From contig NZ_AYTB01000007.1 in assembly GCF_000505545.1 (NCBI RefSeq), positions 248,001-312,000 of the forward strand: a DNA stretch of 64,000 bases. Reading direction: 5' to 3'. A program made the position numbers and the translations under genes. The notes beneath the pieces were generated by a model. The model saw only the letters and a list, made by a program, of their open reading frames with translations. It was not told the origin of the DNA and ran no database searches. This stretch comes from Kurthia huakuii LAM0618 (lineage in GTDB: Bacteria > Bacillota > Bacilli > Bacillales_A > Planococcaceae). Shown piece by piece: positions 8,636 through 18,084 of the stretch (the first letter of the stretch is position 1; every line of letters begins with the position of its first letter).

Positions 8636-10246
8636 ATGAATGAAAGAGTAAATAATATTAAAACGAAATTCTCGGAGTTCTGGGGAAGTCGTTCAAAGAA
8701 GCAAAAGATTGCGTTAATTAGTAGCATCGTAGCAATTATTGCGTTAGCAGCAATTATTACATATTTTGCAACCCGCGTTACTTACAAACCGCTGTATTCA
8801 AATTTAACCGCGAGTGAAGTTGGTCAAATTAAAGAACAATTGGACGCAGATGGTGTTAAGTATCAAATTGGAGAAGGTGGAACTGCAATAATGGTTCCAG
8901 AAAATCAAGCAGATGATTTACTTGTGAGTTTAGCTTCTCAAGGATATCCTCAATCAGGTGAAATTGATTACTCTTTCTTCTCTGAGAACGCGGGTTTTGG
9001 CATGACGGATAATGAATTTAATGTGTTAAAAATCGCTTCAATTCAAACTGAATTAGCAAAATTATTAAAACAAATGGATGGTATTAATGATGCAAAGGTT
9101 ATGCTGTCTATTCCGGAAAAAAGTACTTTTGTGACAAGTGGTGAAAATGCAGAAGACTCTAGTGCTTCCATTGTATTAGACACTCAAGCAGGGCAACAAT
9201 TTTCCGATGAACAAATCAAAACATTATACAATTTAGTAGCAAAATCTGTACCGAATTTAAATACAGATAATATTATTATTACGAATCAGTATAATGAATA
9301 TTTTGATTTAACATCAAATTCTATTTCAGGCGCTAATGGGGCAGGTAATGCGGCAAATCAATTAGCGGTGAAGAAACAAATTGAACGCGATTTACAAAGA
9401 CAAGTTCAATCATTATTAAGCAATATTATGGGAGCTGGAAAAGCTGTTGTTACAGTAACTTCTGATATTGATTTTACACAAGAGCAACGTACGGAAAAGT
9501 TAGTAGAACCTGTTGATAAAGAAAATATGACAGGTATTACAATAAGTGCTCAAAAAATCTCAGAGACTTATTCTGGTACAGGTGCAGCCGCGGCGGGCAA
9601 TGCAGAAGCAGATGGAGCTACGGATAATTTCACAGATTATCAGCAAGCCGGTGATACAGGGACAGGAGATTACGAACGAACTGAAGATACTGTCAATAAT
9701 GAAGTGAATCGTATTAAACGACAAATTACAGAAAGTCCATATCGTGTACGTGATTTAGGTATTCAAGTTGTGCTAGAGCCACCGACTGCGGATGATCCAA
9801 CATCATTGCCGGCAGATACGGAAGCAGCTGTTCAAGATATGCTAGCATCAATCGTTCGGACATCTATTGATAAAAATTCGGCAGGCGATTTGACAAATGC
9901 GGATGTTGCACAAAAAATTAACGTTTCTGTTCAAAAATTAAATGGTAAAGCGACAACTGCAACTGACGCAGGTACAACAATTCCTTGGTGGATTTGGGTA
10001 ATTGGAGGCGTTTTAGTTGTTGCTATTGGATTATTAACATTCTTTATTATTCGTTCACGTCGTCAAAATCGCGAAGAAGAATACTATGATGATGAAGAAT
10101 ACTATGATGAAGAGATGGACGTTGAGGACATTGCGAATGAAAAAGATTCAGAAGCAACAGTTCGTCGTAAACAACTAGAAAAAATGGCTAAAGATAAGCC
10201 AGAAGACTTTGCAAAATTATTACGTACATGGATTTCAGAAGACTAA
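8636..10246 (+). CDS. fliF: Flagellar MS-ring protein FliF
   Basis: Forms the membrane/supramembrane ring on which the motor and export gate are built. It has 536 residues. The first membrane helix lies at about residues 25-46. The periplasmic ring-building motifs (YKPLYSNLTASEVGQI and following) come next. The second membrane helix (WWIWVIGGVLVVAIGLLTFF) is near residues 443-462. The C-terminal cytoplasmic tail is acidic (EEEYYDDEEYYDEE) and ends in the FliG-binding segment LRTWISED. ACCGGAGGC precedes the ATG. Confidence 0.97.
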   Translation: MNERVNNIKTKFSEFWGSRSKKQKIALISSIVAIIALAAIITYFATRVTYKPLYSNLTASEVGQIKEQLDADGVKYQIGEGGTAIMVPENQADDLLVSLASQGYPQSGEIDYSFFSENAGFGMTDNEFNVLKIASIQTELAKLLKQMDGINDAKVMLSIPEKSTFVTSGENAEDSSASIVLDTQAGQQFSDEQIKTLYNLVAKSVPNLNTDNIIITNQYNEYFDLTSNSISGANGAGNAANQLAVKKQIERDLQRQVQSLLSNIMGAGKAVVTVTSDIDFTQEQRTEKLVEPVDKENMTGITISAQKISETYSGTGAAAAGNAEADGATDNFTDYQQAGDTGTGDYERTEDTVNNEVNRIKRQITESPYRVRDLGIQVVLEPPTADDPTSLPADTEAAVQDMLASIVRTSIDKNSAGDLTNADVAQKINVSVQKLNGKATTATDAGTTIPWWIWVIGGVLVVAIGLLTFFIIRSRRQNREEEYYDDEEYYDEEMDVEDIANEKDSEATVRRKQLEKMAKDKPEDFAKLLRTWISED

Positions 10247-10261
10247 TGGGAGGGACATGCT

Positions 10262-11278
10262 TTGGTAGCAAAAAAAGAAAAAGAGCTTTCTGGTAAACAA
10301 AAAGCCGCACTCCTATTAATCTCATTAGGACCTGAAGTTTCTGCTGCAGTGTATAAACATTTATCTGAAGAGGAAATTGAACGTTTAACATTAGAAATTT
10401 CAGGCGTGAAAAAAGTAGAACCAGAAGTAAAAGAAGAAATAATCGAAGAGTTTCATAATATTGCTCTTGCGCAAGATTACATTGTGCAAGGTGGTATAGG
10501 CTATGCAAAAACAGTTCTTGAAAAAGCTTTAGGAAATGATCAAGCACAACAAATTATTAATCGCTTAACATCGTCATTACAAGTTCGACCATTTGATTTC
10601 GCACGTCGAACAGATCCAGCACAAATTTTTAACTTTATTCAAAATGAACACCCACAAACAATAGCGTTGATCTTGTCCTATCTTGAGCCACAACAAGCAG
10701 GAACGATTCTTTCATCTTTACCGCAAGAAGTACAAGCAGATATCGCGAAACGTATTGCAACAATGGAATCAACATCACCAGAGGTAATTAGTGAAATTGA
10801 GTCTGTCCTAGAGAGAAAGCTATCCTCTACCGTTACACAAGATTACACAGAAACGGGTGGCGTAGATGCAGTAGTCGAAGTATTAAATGGTGTTGATCGA
10901 CAAACAGAAAAAACAATTCTCGATGCGCTTGAAATTCAAGATCCTGAACTTGCAGAAGAAATTAAAAAACGTATGTTTGTGTTCGAAGATTTGGTTACAC
11001 TCGACAATCGTTCAATTCAGCGCGTTATTCGCGATGTCGAAAACGAAGATTTATTACTATCTATGAAAGTATCAAGCGAAGAAGTCAAAGATATTTTATT
11101 CAAAAATATGTCTCAACGTATGGCAGAAACATTTAAAGAAGATATGGCGGTTATGGGGCCTGTTCGTCTACGTGATGTCGAAGAAGCACAGTCGCGTATC
11201 GTGGCAGTTACTCGCCGTTTAGAAGATGCTGGAGAAATTATTATTGCTCGTGGTGGAGGAGATGACATTATTGTCTAG
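10262..11278 (+). CDS. fliG: Flagellar motor switch protein FliG
   Basis: Rotor protein that transmits torque from the stator and couples to FliM. It has 338 residues, the usual length. The TTG at 10262 is the start, with GGGAGGG eight bases before it. The N-terminal FliF-binding domain is followed by the middle domain with the EHPQTIALILSYL motif near residue 125. The C-terminal torque helix region (LVTLDNRSIQRVIRDVE) carries charged residues. The coding end overlaps the beginning of fliH. Confidence 0.96.
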   Translation: MVAKKEKELSGKQKAALLLISLGPEVSAAVYKHLSEEEIERLTLEISGVKKVEPEVKEEIIEEFHNIALAQDYIVQGGIGYAKTVLEKALGNDQAQQIINRLTSSLQVRPFDFARRTDPAQIFNFIQNEHPQTIALILSYLEPQQAGTILSSLPQEVQADIAKRIATMESTSPEVISEIESVLERKLSSTVTQDYTETGGVDAVVEVLNGVDRQTEKTILDALEIQDPELAEEIKKRMFVFEDLVTLDNRSIQRVIRDVENEDLLLSMKVSSEEVKDILFKNMSQRMAETFKEDMAVMGPVRLRDVEEAQSRIVAVTRRLEDAGEIIIARGGGDDIIV

Positions 11279-12047
11279 AATTTATCGTCCAGGTACAGGG
11301 ATGGACCAGCCAAATATTCGTACCATTGAAATTCGAGAATTTATGGTTCCGACTGTCGACGAAGACAATGACGTTGTACCAGATATTTCATTAGAGCAAT
11401 TATATGCTGAACGTGATCAATTACTTGAAGAAGCTCGACAGGAAATTGCATTAAAACAAGAACAATTTAAAGTGTTATGTACTGAAAAAGAACAAACTTT
11501 AATAGAAGCACAACAGCAATGGCAAGAAGAAAAACTTCAATTACAACAGCAAGCCTACGATGAAGGTTTTACTCAAGGGATAGAAGAAGGACGTAATAAA
11601 GCATTAGAGAATATGTCGCGTGATATTCAAATTGCTAATGATACGATGGCTCAATCAGAAAAAAATGCGCAAGCTTATTTGGATAGTCAAGAAAGTGTAA
11701 TTTTAGAATTAGCCATCCGCTCAGCGCAACGAATTTTAAATGTAAATTTAGAACAAAATCCTTCGAATTATGTGCATATTATCGAACGTGCGTTGAAAGA
11801 AGTCCGAGAGAGTGATTTTGTAAAGATTTATGTTGCAGCTGAAAATCATGTTCTATTGACGCAGAATAGAGATGAACTAGTCGCAATGTTCCCGCCAAAC
11901 ATGCCATTTATGATTTTTATCGATGAGGACCTTTCAAATCAGGAGTGTTATATCGACACAAATCACGGGAGACTCATTGCAAGTATTGATGAACAACTAA
12001 ATGAATTACGTCATCATTTAAGTGAACTATTGGAAAGTGTGGAGTGA
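11271..12047 (+). CDS. fliH: Flagellar assembly protein FliH
   Basis: Regulator of the export ATPase FliI. The reading frame extends back to an ATG at 11226, but the only good ribosome binding site is TGGAGG at 11254-11259, so TTG 11271 (MSRIYRPGTG...) is proposed; ATG 11262 would be too close. A long central charged coiled coil contains a GFTQGIEEGRNKA glycine-repeat element near residues 96-110, and the C-terminal half resembles the V-ATPase E/FliH stator domain. It overlaps fliG by eight bases and is followed by fliI after six. Confidence 0.85.
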   Translation: MSRIYRPGTGMDQPNIRTIEIREFMVPTVDEDNDVVPDISLEQLYAERDQLLEEARQEIALKQEQFKVLCTEKEQTLIEAQQQWQEEKLQLQQQAYDEGFTQGIEEGRNKALENMSRDIQIANDTMAQSEKNAQAYLDSQESVILELAIRSAQRILNVNLEQNPSNYVHIIERALKEVRESDFVKIYVAAENHVLLTQNRDELVAMFPPNMPFMIFIDEDLSNQECYIDTNHGRLIASIDEQLNELRHHLSELLESVE

Positions 12048-12053
12048 GATTAA

Positions 12054-13376
12054 ATGAAGGCCGTAGAATTATTAGAACAATTACAAGCAGTGCCAACGTT
12101 CAAGAAATATGGTCGTGTGACACGCGTTGTAGGGTTAATGCTTGAATCACAAGGCCCTGAAAGTTCTATAGGTGATGTGTGTAAGATTCATGTTTACTCT
12201 TCACATGCTGGACATCAAGAGATTCTTGCTGAAGTAGTAGGATTTAGAGATGAAACCGTCGTTTTAATGCCATTCAAATCATTAAGAGATATTTCTATTG
12301 GTTGTCTTGTTGAAGGAACAAATAAACCGCTTGAAATTAAAATTGGGCCAGAATTGATTGGGAAAATATTAGATTCGATGGGGAAACCGTTAGATGGTTC
12401 AGCATTGCCTAAAGGCTTAGCTGTTGTAGATACAGAAGGAGAGCCGCCAAATCCATTGACTAGACCACCTATAGAAGAGACTTTAGAAGTTGGTGTTAAA
12501 GCTATTGATGGGATGCTGACTGTGGGAAAGGGTCAACGTGTCGGGATTTTTGCTGGGTCTGGGGTAGGTAAATCGACTTTGTTAGGTATGATTGCAAGAA
12601 ATACAACAGCCGATTTAAATGTTATTGCACTAATAGGAGAACGCGGTCGAGAAGTAAGAGAATTTATAGAGCGTGATTTAGGACCTGAAGGATTAAAACG
12701 AACTATTGTTATAGCAGCTACATCAGATCAACCAGCATTGATGCGTATTAAAGGTGCTTTTACAGCTACAGCTATTGCAGAATATTTCCGCAATAAAGGA
12801 TTAAATGTCATGCTCATGATGGATTCAGTAACTAGGGTTGCGATGGCACAACGCGAAGTAGGGTTAGCTACGGGTGAGCCACCAGCACAAAAAGGTTATA
12901 CGCCGTCAGTATTTGCTATTTTGCCAAAATTATTGGAACGTACAGGAACAAATGAATATGGAACGATTACAGCATTTTATACGGTATTAGTAGATGGAGA
13001 TGATATGAATGAACCTATTGCAGATACTGTACGAGGAATTCTAGATGGTCATATTGTTTTAGATCGAACTTTGGCAAACAAAGGGCAATATCCAGCCATT
13101 AATGTGCTAAAAAGCGTTAGTCGTTTAATGAACCATATTGCAACAAAAGAACATAAAGCTGCGGCAGAAAAATTAAGAGAACTTTATTTCACATATAGTA
13201 AGTCGGAGGATCTTATTAATATTGGTGCCTATAAAAAAGGAACATCAAAGGAAATTGATGAAGCTATTTTTTATGAACCATTGATTACAAATTTCTTGAA
13301 ACAAGGTTATTTGGATCCAGTTTCGTTAGAAGAAAGTGTTAATGAACTTGTTCAGTTGGCAAATCGCGGAGGGTAG
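12054..13376 (+). CDS. fliI: Flagellum-specific export ATPase FliI
   Basis: Hexameric F1-beta-like ATPase that energises flagellar type III export. It has 440 residues. Walker A is GSGVGKST (168-175), with Walker B in VMLMMDSVTR. The ALIGERGREVREF and PPAQKGYTPSVFAILPKLLERTG segments (the second near residues 280-302) are family signatures. GGAGTGAGA precedes the ATG. It sits between its partners fliH and fliJ. Confidence 0.97.
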   Translation: MKAVELLEQLQAVPTFKKYGRVTRVVGLMLESQGPESSIGDVCKIHVYSSHAGHQEILAEVVGFRDETVVLMPFKSLRDISIGCLVEGTNKPLEIKIGPELIGKILDSMGKPLDGSALPKGLAVVDTEGEPPNPLTRPPIEETLEVGVKAIDGMLTVGKGQRVGIFAGSGVGKSTLLGMIARNTTADLNVIALIGERGREVREFIERDLGPEGLKRTIVIAATSDQPALMRIKGAFTATAIAEYFRNKGLNVMLMMDSVTRVAMAQREVGLATGEPPAQKGYTPSVFAILPKLLERTGTNEYGTITAFYTVLVDGDDMNEPIADTVRGILDGHIVLDRTLANKGQYPAINVLKSVSRLMNHIATKEHKAAAEKLRELYFTYSKSEDLINIGAYKKGTSKEIDEAIFYEPLITNFLKQGYLDPVSLEESVNELVQLANRGG

Positions 13377-13379
13377 TAC

Positions 13380-13829
13380 ATGACAAATTACCAATATCGT
13401 TTTGATTCAATCATGGTTATAAAAGAACAAGAAAAAAATGAAATTGAAATGGCTTATAAAGAAGCTATACAAAATTTTGAAAACGTTGCACAAAATTTAT
13501 ACGAATCGTTAAAGAGAAAAGAAGATTTAATTATTTATCAAGAGCAGCGTATGAAAATAGGCATGAGTATACAAGAAATGCATAGTAATGCACAATTTCT
13601 TGATAGTATGGAAAAAACCATTATGAATGCACAAAATAAAGTAATACAAGCTCGTTCTAAAATGGAATGGTTTGAAGAGAAGTTATTAGAACAAACATTA
13701 GAGTGTAGAAAATATGAAAAAATGCGAGAAAAAGATTATGAAGTTTTTAAATTAGAAGAGAATCGGTTAGAAATGCTTCAACTTGATGAGCTTTCGCAAA
13801 TCGCTTATTACAATAAAGAAATTAGGTGA
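13380..13829 (+). CDS. fliJ: Flagellar export protein FliJ
   Basis: Central stalk/chaperone of the flagellar export ATPase. It has 149 residues, almost entirely alpha-helical coiled coil and rich in Glu, Lys and Gln, as expected for FliJ. Primary sequence is poorly conserved in this family. The assignment rests on length, the N-terminal YQYRFDSIMVIKEQEKNE segment and position directly after fliI. CGGAGGG lies just before the ATG. Confidence 0.9.
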   Translation: MTNYQYRFDSIMVIKEQEKNEIEMAYKEAIQNFENVAQNLYESLKRKEDLIIYQEQRMKIGMSIQEMHSNAQFLDSMEKTIMNAQNKVIQARSKMEWFEEKLLEQTLECRKYEKMREKDYEVFKLEENRLEMLQLDELSQIAYYNKEIR

Positions 13830-13834
13830 TTTTA

Positions 13835-14497
13835 ATGGCACAACCAAAAAAACGACCTGCAAAAGGAAAGAGACCACCTAACGGCCGAGAAGATGTAGGG
13901 GAAGAAAAAAAAGCACCGGGGAAATTTCAAAAAGCTTTTTTTTGGGTTATTATTCCATTGTTATTTGCTTCAGCAATTTTATTAATTGTTTTTCAAGTGA
14001 CAGGAACAAATGTGTTTGAAAAAGCAAAAGAGCTTACTGGCATTTCCCAAAGTGACGATGCCAGAAAAGTTAATAATAAAAATTATGAAGATCAACTTGT
14101 AAGTTTGAAATCGCAGTTACAAGAGAAAGAGGCCGAAATTAAAGGTTTACAAGATCAAATTGATCAACAAAAAACAGATGCTAAAAAAGAGAGAATAGAA
14201 AAACGTCGTTTAAAGAAAGAAATAAAAAAATTAAAATCTGATTCTAAAGATGAAATGACAAATACAAGCATTGAGACCCTTGTTGCTACATATGAACAAA
14301 TGAGACCAAAATCTGCTGCGCCAGCACTAGTAGCACTTAAAGATGAAGAAGCTGTTGCTATTATGAGTAAATTAAAGACAGAAACATTAGCAGCAATTTT
14401 AGAAAAAATGTCTCCGGATGATGCAGCGCGTTTTACTACGTTATTATCTGCGAAGAAAACTGATAATAAAGATGAAACAAAAAATACAACTAACTAA
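13835..14497 (+). CDS. YlxF-like flagellar operon protein with MgtE-N/FliG-like domain
   Basis: Matches the position and architecture of B. subtilis YlxF (between fliJ and fliK). The ATG at 13835 has AGGTG six bases upstream and is preferred over GTG 13826. A basic N-terminal tail is followed by one membrane helix (about residues 33-54), then a coiled coil (about 85-140). The C-terminal MgtE_N-like domain (ETLVATYEQMRPKSAAPALVALKDE...) resembles MotE-type chaperones, which stabilise stator MotC in other bacteria. Its exact role here is not known. Confidence 0.8.
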   Translation: MAQPKKRPAKGKRPPNGREDVGEEKKAPGKFQKAFFWVIIPLLFASAILLIVFQVTGTNVFEKAKELTGISQSDDARKVNNKNYEDQLVSLKSQLQEKEAEIKGLQDQIDQQKTDAKKERIEKRRLKKEIKKLKSDSKDEMTNTSIETLVATYEQMRPKSAAPALVALKDEEAVAIMSKLKTETLAAILEKMSPDDAARFTTLLSAKKTDNKDETKNTTN

Positions 14498-14520
14498 TAG
14501 CTTTGAAGGGAGGTGGAAAA

Positions 14521-15837
14521 GTGAACCTTGCAACAATGCAAATAGGTGCAACTATTCCGAAATCTGTCGGTACTGGAATTTCTACAAATTCTACAAATGG
14601 ACAGGAGGATAGATCATTTACAAAAACTTTAAATGCAGCAAAGATTAAAGAAATATTACCAAATCAACAAAAAAAAATGAATGACGAGAATTCAACTGGA
14701 AAATTCCAATTAAATTTAGGTTTAGGTGCTTTATTAGAAAGTAGCCAAATAAGACCAGACGTAGCTGAAGTCGATATTTATAGTTTATTGAATGCATCAA
14801 ATTTATCTGAATTAGGAATAGAAATTTCAGAATTAGATTTAGCAATGGGGCAAACTTCATTAGAGCAATTGACTCAAATTCTCAACATAGATATGGAGAA
14901 TCTTATAAAAACATTTAGTGAACTGAGTGATGAAGAAGTAACAGGAACAATTTTATGGGACATATTACAGAAACTTGATGACAGTGCGTTTACGTTTATG
15001 CAAAATCTAGCAACTTCTTTAGAAGGTAAGGGGAATGTTTCAAAAGTAATGGCAACAGATGTTGTTAAAATTCTAAAATTTGTTGAGTTAGCAGCATCTA
15101 AAACAGATTTAACATTGCAGCAAGAACTGCAAACTTCACAAGTGAAAAATTGGTTGGCAACAGTTGCCTCGCGTGTAACAGAAACAGCGCAAACGCAGCA
15201 AGATGCTAAAACAATGTTGAATACGACTTTAACGGGAACATTGACCAATACAAAAGAAGTAAGTTCCGCTGTGAAAGTTATCCAACCTAGTGCCAACGAA
15301 AATATAGTAAATACGAAGTCGACAACAACAGAATTAGCAGGAAATGCTGTGGCAAAAATTGTCCCACAAACAACAACTGTAACAATTTCATTGCCGCAAA
15401 CAACACCAGCTTCACAAGCTGAAAATTTTGTTAAACAATTTGAAAAAATTATGAATCGTAGCCAATTAGCAAATAACGCGCAGAGTCAACGTTTACTAAT
15501 TAAGCTTTATCCAGAACATTTAGGCTCTGTACGAATTGAATTCTCACAACAAAATGGTGTGATGAGTGCACGTATTTTAACGTCTACAGCGGCTGGTAAA
15601 CAAATGATAGAGAGTCAATTGCATCAGCTAAAGACAGGTTTAGTAAATCAAAATATTCAATTAGATCGAATTGATATTTCGCAGGCATTATCTGAGCCAT
15701 CACGCGGGGAACAGCGTAATCAGCAATTTAATCAACAATCATCTATGAATCAACAAAATGCCAATGACCAAAAGGAAAACCGTCAAGATGAAGATGGTTT
15801 AACATTTGAAGAACTATTAGCAGAATTAGAGGTGTAG
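14521..15837 (+). CDS. fliK: Flagellar hook-length control protein FliK
   Basis: Secreted molecular ruler that ends hook growth and switches the export gate to filament proteins. GTG 14521 is chosen because GGGAGGTGG lies six bases upstream; a more upstream TTG (14503) has no site. Product 438 residues. The N-terminal two thirds are Thr/Ser/Gln-rich and poorly conserved, as in the family. The C-terminal Flg_hook domain (RLLIKLYPEHLGSVRIEF, about residues 323-340) is diagnostic, followed by a Gln/Asn-rich tail. Confidence 0.93.
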   Translation: MNLATMQIGATIPKSVGTGISTNSTNGQEDRSFTKTLNAAKIKEILPNQQKKMNDENSTGKFQLNLGLGALLESSQIRPDVAEVDIYSLLNASNLSELGIEISELDLAMGQTSLEQLTQILNIDMENLIKTFSELSDEEVTGTILWDILQKLDDSAFTFMQNLATSLEGKGNVSKVMATDVVKILKFVELAASKTDLTLQQELQTSQVKNWLATVASRVTETAQTQQDAKTMLNTTLTGTLTNTKEVSSAVKVIQPSANENIVNTKSTTTELAGNAVAKIVPQTTTVTISLPQTTPASQAENFVKQFEKIMNRSQLANNAQSQRLLIKLYPEHLGSVRIEFSQQNGVMSARILTSTAAGKQMIESQLHQLKTGLVNQNIQLDRIDISQALSEPSRGEQRNQQFNQQSSMNQQNANDQKENRQDEDGLTFEELLAELEV

Positions 15838-15840
15838 GTT

Positions 15841-16557
15841 ATGACAACAACTATTCAAAAGCAATATGGTATGCCGAGTAATGGCGTAACCGTTCTTCCA
15901 GAGGGAGCAAATACTTCATTAGGAAAAGATGCATTTTTAAAATTATTAGTAACTCAATTACAATATCAAGATCCAACTAGTCCAATGGACAATTCACAAT
16001 TCATTTCACAAATGGCACAATTTTCTTCTTTAGAGCAAATGCAAAATGTCGCATTGTCTATCGAAAATTTAACAGCAGTCACACAACAATCTCAGATGAT
16101 TCAATTCAATGCTTTTGTTGGGAAAACAGTAAAGTATCATATTACAACAACAGAAACAGGGAAAGAGACAGGTGAAATTGTAAAGCCTGGAGAAGATGGA
16201 GAAGGCAGTGAAGATGTCACTAAACCAGATCCAGGTGTTGAGACTGGGACTGCGACGATTGTTAGTGTTAAATACGATGGTTCAACAGCAAAATTTGTAC
16301 TAGGTAACGGAAAAGTCATTGAAGCTGCAAATATTTCTGAAGTGCTATCTGGAAATTCAACGAATAACTCTGGAAATTCTCTTGTAGATTCAAGTATGTT
16401 AATCGGAAAAAATGTGACGTTTAAAAACGAACAAGGTGAAGAACAAACATCAACAGTAGAGTCGGTATCACGTAAAGATAATTCGATTGTTTTTAATTTA
16501 GTAGGTGGTATTCAAATTACAGAAGACCAGATTACGGCTATTGCTCAGAAAGCGTAA
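15841..16557 (+). CDS. flgD: Flagellar hook capping protein FlgD, enlarged form
   Basis: Scaffold cap needed for hook polymerisation. The conserved N-terminus ([19 protein letters not shown]...[18 protein letters not shown]) is clear. At 238 residues it is much longer than the roughly 140-residue B. subtilis protein. The C-terminal region shows two similar units, FVGKTVKYH...[21 protein letters not shown] and LIGKNVTFK...[21 protein letters not shown], separated by a linker. The first unit has an inserted Gly/Glu/Pro-rich loop (about residues 100-138). GAGGTG precedes the ATG. Confidence 0.92.
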   Translation: MTTTIQKQYGMPSNGVTVLPEGANTSLGKDAFLKLLVTQLQYQDPTSPMDNSQFISQMAQFSSLEQMQNVALSIENLTAVTQQSQMIQFNAFVGKTVKYHITTTETGKETGEIVKPGEDGEGSEDVTKPDPGVETGTATIVSVKYDGSTAKFVLGNGKVIEAANISEVLSGNSTNNSGNSLVDSSMLIGKNVTFKNEQGEEQTSTVESVSRKDNSIVFNLVGGIQITEDQITAIAQKA

Positions 16558-16559
16558 AC

Positions 16560-16931
16560 TTGTTGCGATATATTCAACCAATACAATCAGCAAATACTGT
16601 TAAACAATCACCTAGTGTAGCAACACATAAAATAACGACAAAACAAAATTTCCAACATTTATTAGAGCAGCAAAGCTCATTGAAAATTAGTAAGCATGCT
16701 TCTCAGCGCTTAGACCAACGCAATATCAAAATAGATGCAGTAGAATGGCAAAGAATTACGGACAAAGTGTTAGAAGCTAAGCAAAAAGGTATTCAGGAAC
16801 CGCTTGTTGTAACACCGACGACAACAATGATTGTCAGTGCTAAAAATATGACGGTTATTACAGCAATGAGCAGGCAAGAATCAGAAAATCAATTATTTAC
16901 AAATATTGATGGAACGATTATTTTATCATAG
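16560..16931 (+). CDS. Flagellar operon protein of the TIGR02530 type
   Basis: A 123-residue protein of unknown biochemical role found next to flgD in many Firmicutes motility operons. The conserved part is C-terminal: SKHASQRLDQRNIKID (about residues 43-58), then VVTPTTTMIVSAKNMTVITAM and the ending LFTNIDGTIIL. The start is uncertain. TTG 16560 lies three bases after the flgD stop with no strong ribosome binding site, so translation may depend on coupling; TTG 16563 is an alternative. An 82-base gap follows before flgE, which begins with a good ribosome binding site. Confidence 0.75.
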   Translation: MLRYIQPIQSANTVKQSPSVATHKITTKQNFQHLLEQQSSLKISKHASQRLDQRNIKIDAVEWQRITDKVLEAKQKGIQEPLVVTPTTTMIVSAKNMTVITAMSRQESENQLFTNIDGTIILS

Positions 16932-17013
16932 GCAGGACCTGTAAAAGGGTGCCTTCGTATTACCGACTGATAGAGGTAATATACTTTTTAAAATCGAAGG
17001 GAGAAATTTTATT

Positions 17014-17805
17014 ATGTTAAGATCAATGTATTCAGGTGTTAGTGGTTTACGAAATTTCCAAACAAAGCTAGATGTTATTGGTAATAATATTGCCAATGTT
17101 AATACGTATGGTTTTAAAAAGGGACGTATTACATTCAAAGATTTAATTTCACAAACGTCTGCAGGGGCTGGTGGTGCGACAGATACAATGGGAGGCACAA
17201 ATCCAAAGCAAATTGGTTTAGGCTCAGCAATTGCTTCAATTGATACGATTGCTGATCAATCATCATTACAAACGACAAATCGTGTTTTAGATTTAGCGAT
17301 AGAGGGTGACGGCTATTTTGAAGTTGCAAAAAATGGTGAAACGATGTACACGCGTGCAGGAAACTTTTATGTAGATAGTGCCGGTTCTCTTGTAACAAGT
17401 GATGGAGCTTATGTACAAACTGTTGGTGGTGGAGGGAATATTGTAATACCTCCAGAAGCAACCGAAGTATCAATTAGTCAAGATGGAACAGTGAATGCTA
17501 TTGTCGATGGTGAACTCCAACCATTAGGTCAAATTGGTCTTACAAGATTTAATAATCCAGGAGGGCTGACAAAAGTTGGTGCTAACTTTTTCAAACCATC
17601 TGCTAACTCTGGCGAACCACTTCAAGGTACTCCAGGACAAGAAGGTAACGGTTTAGTTCAATCTGGTTTCCTTGAAATGTCTAATGTAGATATGTCAGAA
17701 GAATTTACTGAGATGATCATTGCTCAACGTGCTTTCCAAGCTAACTCTCGTATTATTACAACATCTGATGAAATTTTACAAGAATTAGTTAACTTGAAAC
17801 GTTAA
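17014..17805 (+). CDS. flgE: Flagellar hook protein FlgE (short FlgG-like form)
   Basis: Structural hook subunit. With 263 residues it resembles the short B. subtilis FlgE, which was earlier named FlgG. N-terminal rod/hook motif MYSGVSGLRNFQTKLDVIGN, then NIANVNTYGFKKGR. The central domain carries LAIEGDGYFEVAKNG. The C-terminal helix includes SNVDMSEEFTEMIIAQRAFQ followed by ANSRIITTSDEIL. GAAGGGAG lies ten bases before the ATG. FlgG and FlgE are hard to separate by sequence; context between flgD and swrD favours hook protein. Confidence 0.88.
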   Translation: MLRSMYSGVSGLRNFQTKLDVIGNNIANVNTYGFKKGRITFKDLISQTSAGAGGATDTMGGTNPKQIGLGSAIASIDTIADQSSLQTTNRVLDLAIEGDGYFEVAKNGETMYTRAGNFYVDSAGSLVTSDGAYVQTVGGGGNIVIPPEATEVSISQDGTVNAIVDGELQPLGQIGLTRFNNPGGLTKVGANFFKPSANSGEPLQGTPGQEGNGLVQSGFLEMSNVDMSEEFTEMIIAQRAFQANSRIITTSDEILQELVNLKR

Positions 17806-17827
17806 TTTTAAAGCTTTTTGTATAAGA

Positions 17828-17868
17828 AAGGAGGAGGAGTTAGATTACCTAACTCCATCCATTTTATG
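17828..17868 (+). promoter_or_regulatory. Shine-Dalgarno and start codon of swrD bridged by a hairpin
   Basis: AAGGAGG (17828-17834) is 31 bases from the swrD ATG (17866). Between them GGAGTTAG (17836-17843) and CTAACTCC (17849-17856) form a perfect 8-bp stem with a 5-base loop. If folded, the effective distance shrinks to about 10 bases. No other purine-rich site is near the ATG. Confidence 0.65.
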
Positions 17869-18084
17869 ATTGCTTTAACAAAATTAAATGGTAAGAAGTT
17901 CTCGCTTAATGCATTATACATAGAATCCGTCGAAGAGTTTCCCGACACGACGATTACGTTAACGACTGGTCGAAAATATGTTGTATTAGAAACTGAGGAC
18001 GAAGTATTAAATCGTGTTACAAAATTTTATCAAGGTGTTCAACTCCTATCCAATCCGCATTTAAGAGGTGAAGAAGATGAATAA
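17866..18084 (+). CDS. swrD: Swarming motility protein SwrD (YlzI/FlbD family)
   Basis: Small cytoplasmic protein that in B. subtilis raises flagellar motor power for swarming. The 72-residue product starts MIALTKLNGKKFSLNALYIE, which matches the family start (M-I-x-x-T-x-LNGK), followed by EEFPDTTITLTTGRKYVV. ATG 17866 is therefore preferred over an upstream TTG at 17818 that lacks a ribosome binding site and would add 16 non-family residues. Its last eight bases overlap fliL. The unusual ribosome-binding region is listed separately. Confidence 0.9.
   Translation: MIALTKLNGKKFSLNALYIESVEEFPDTTITLTTGRKYVVLETEDEVLNRVTKFYQGVQLLSNPHLRGEEDE

Noticed and set aside
14418-14612. Small + strand frame across the ylxF-fliK junction
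   Set aside because: It overlaps both genes in another frame and has no binding site or conserved content.
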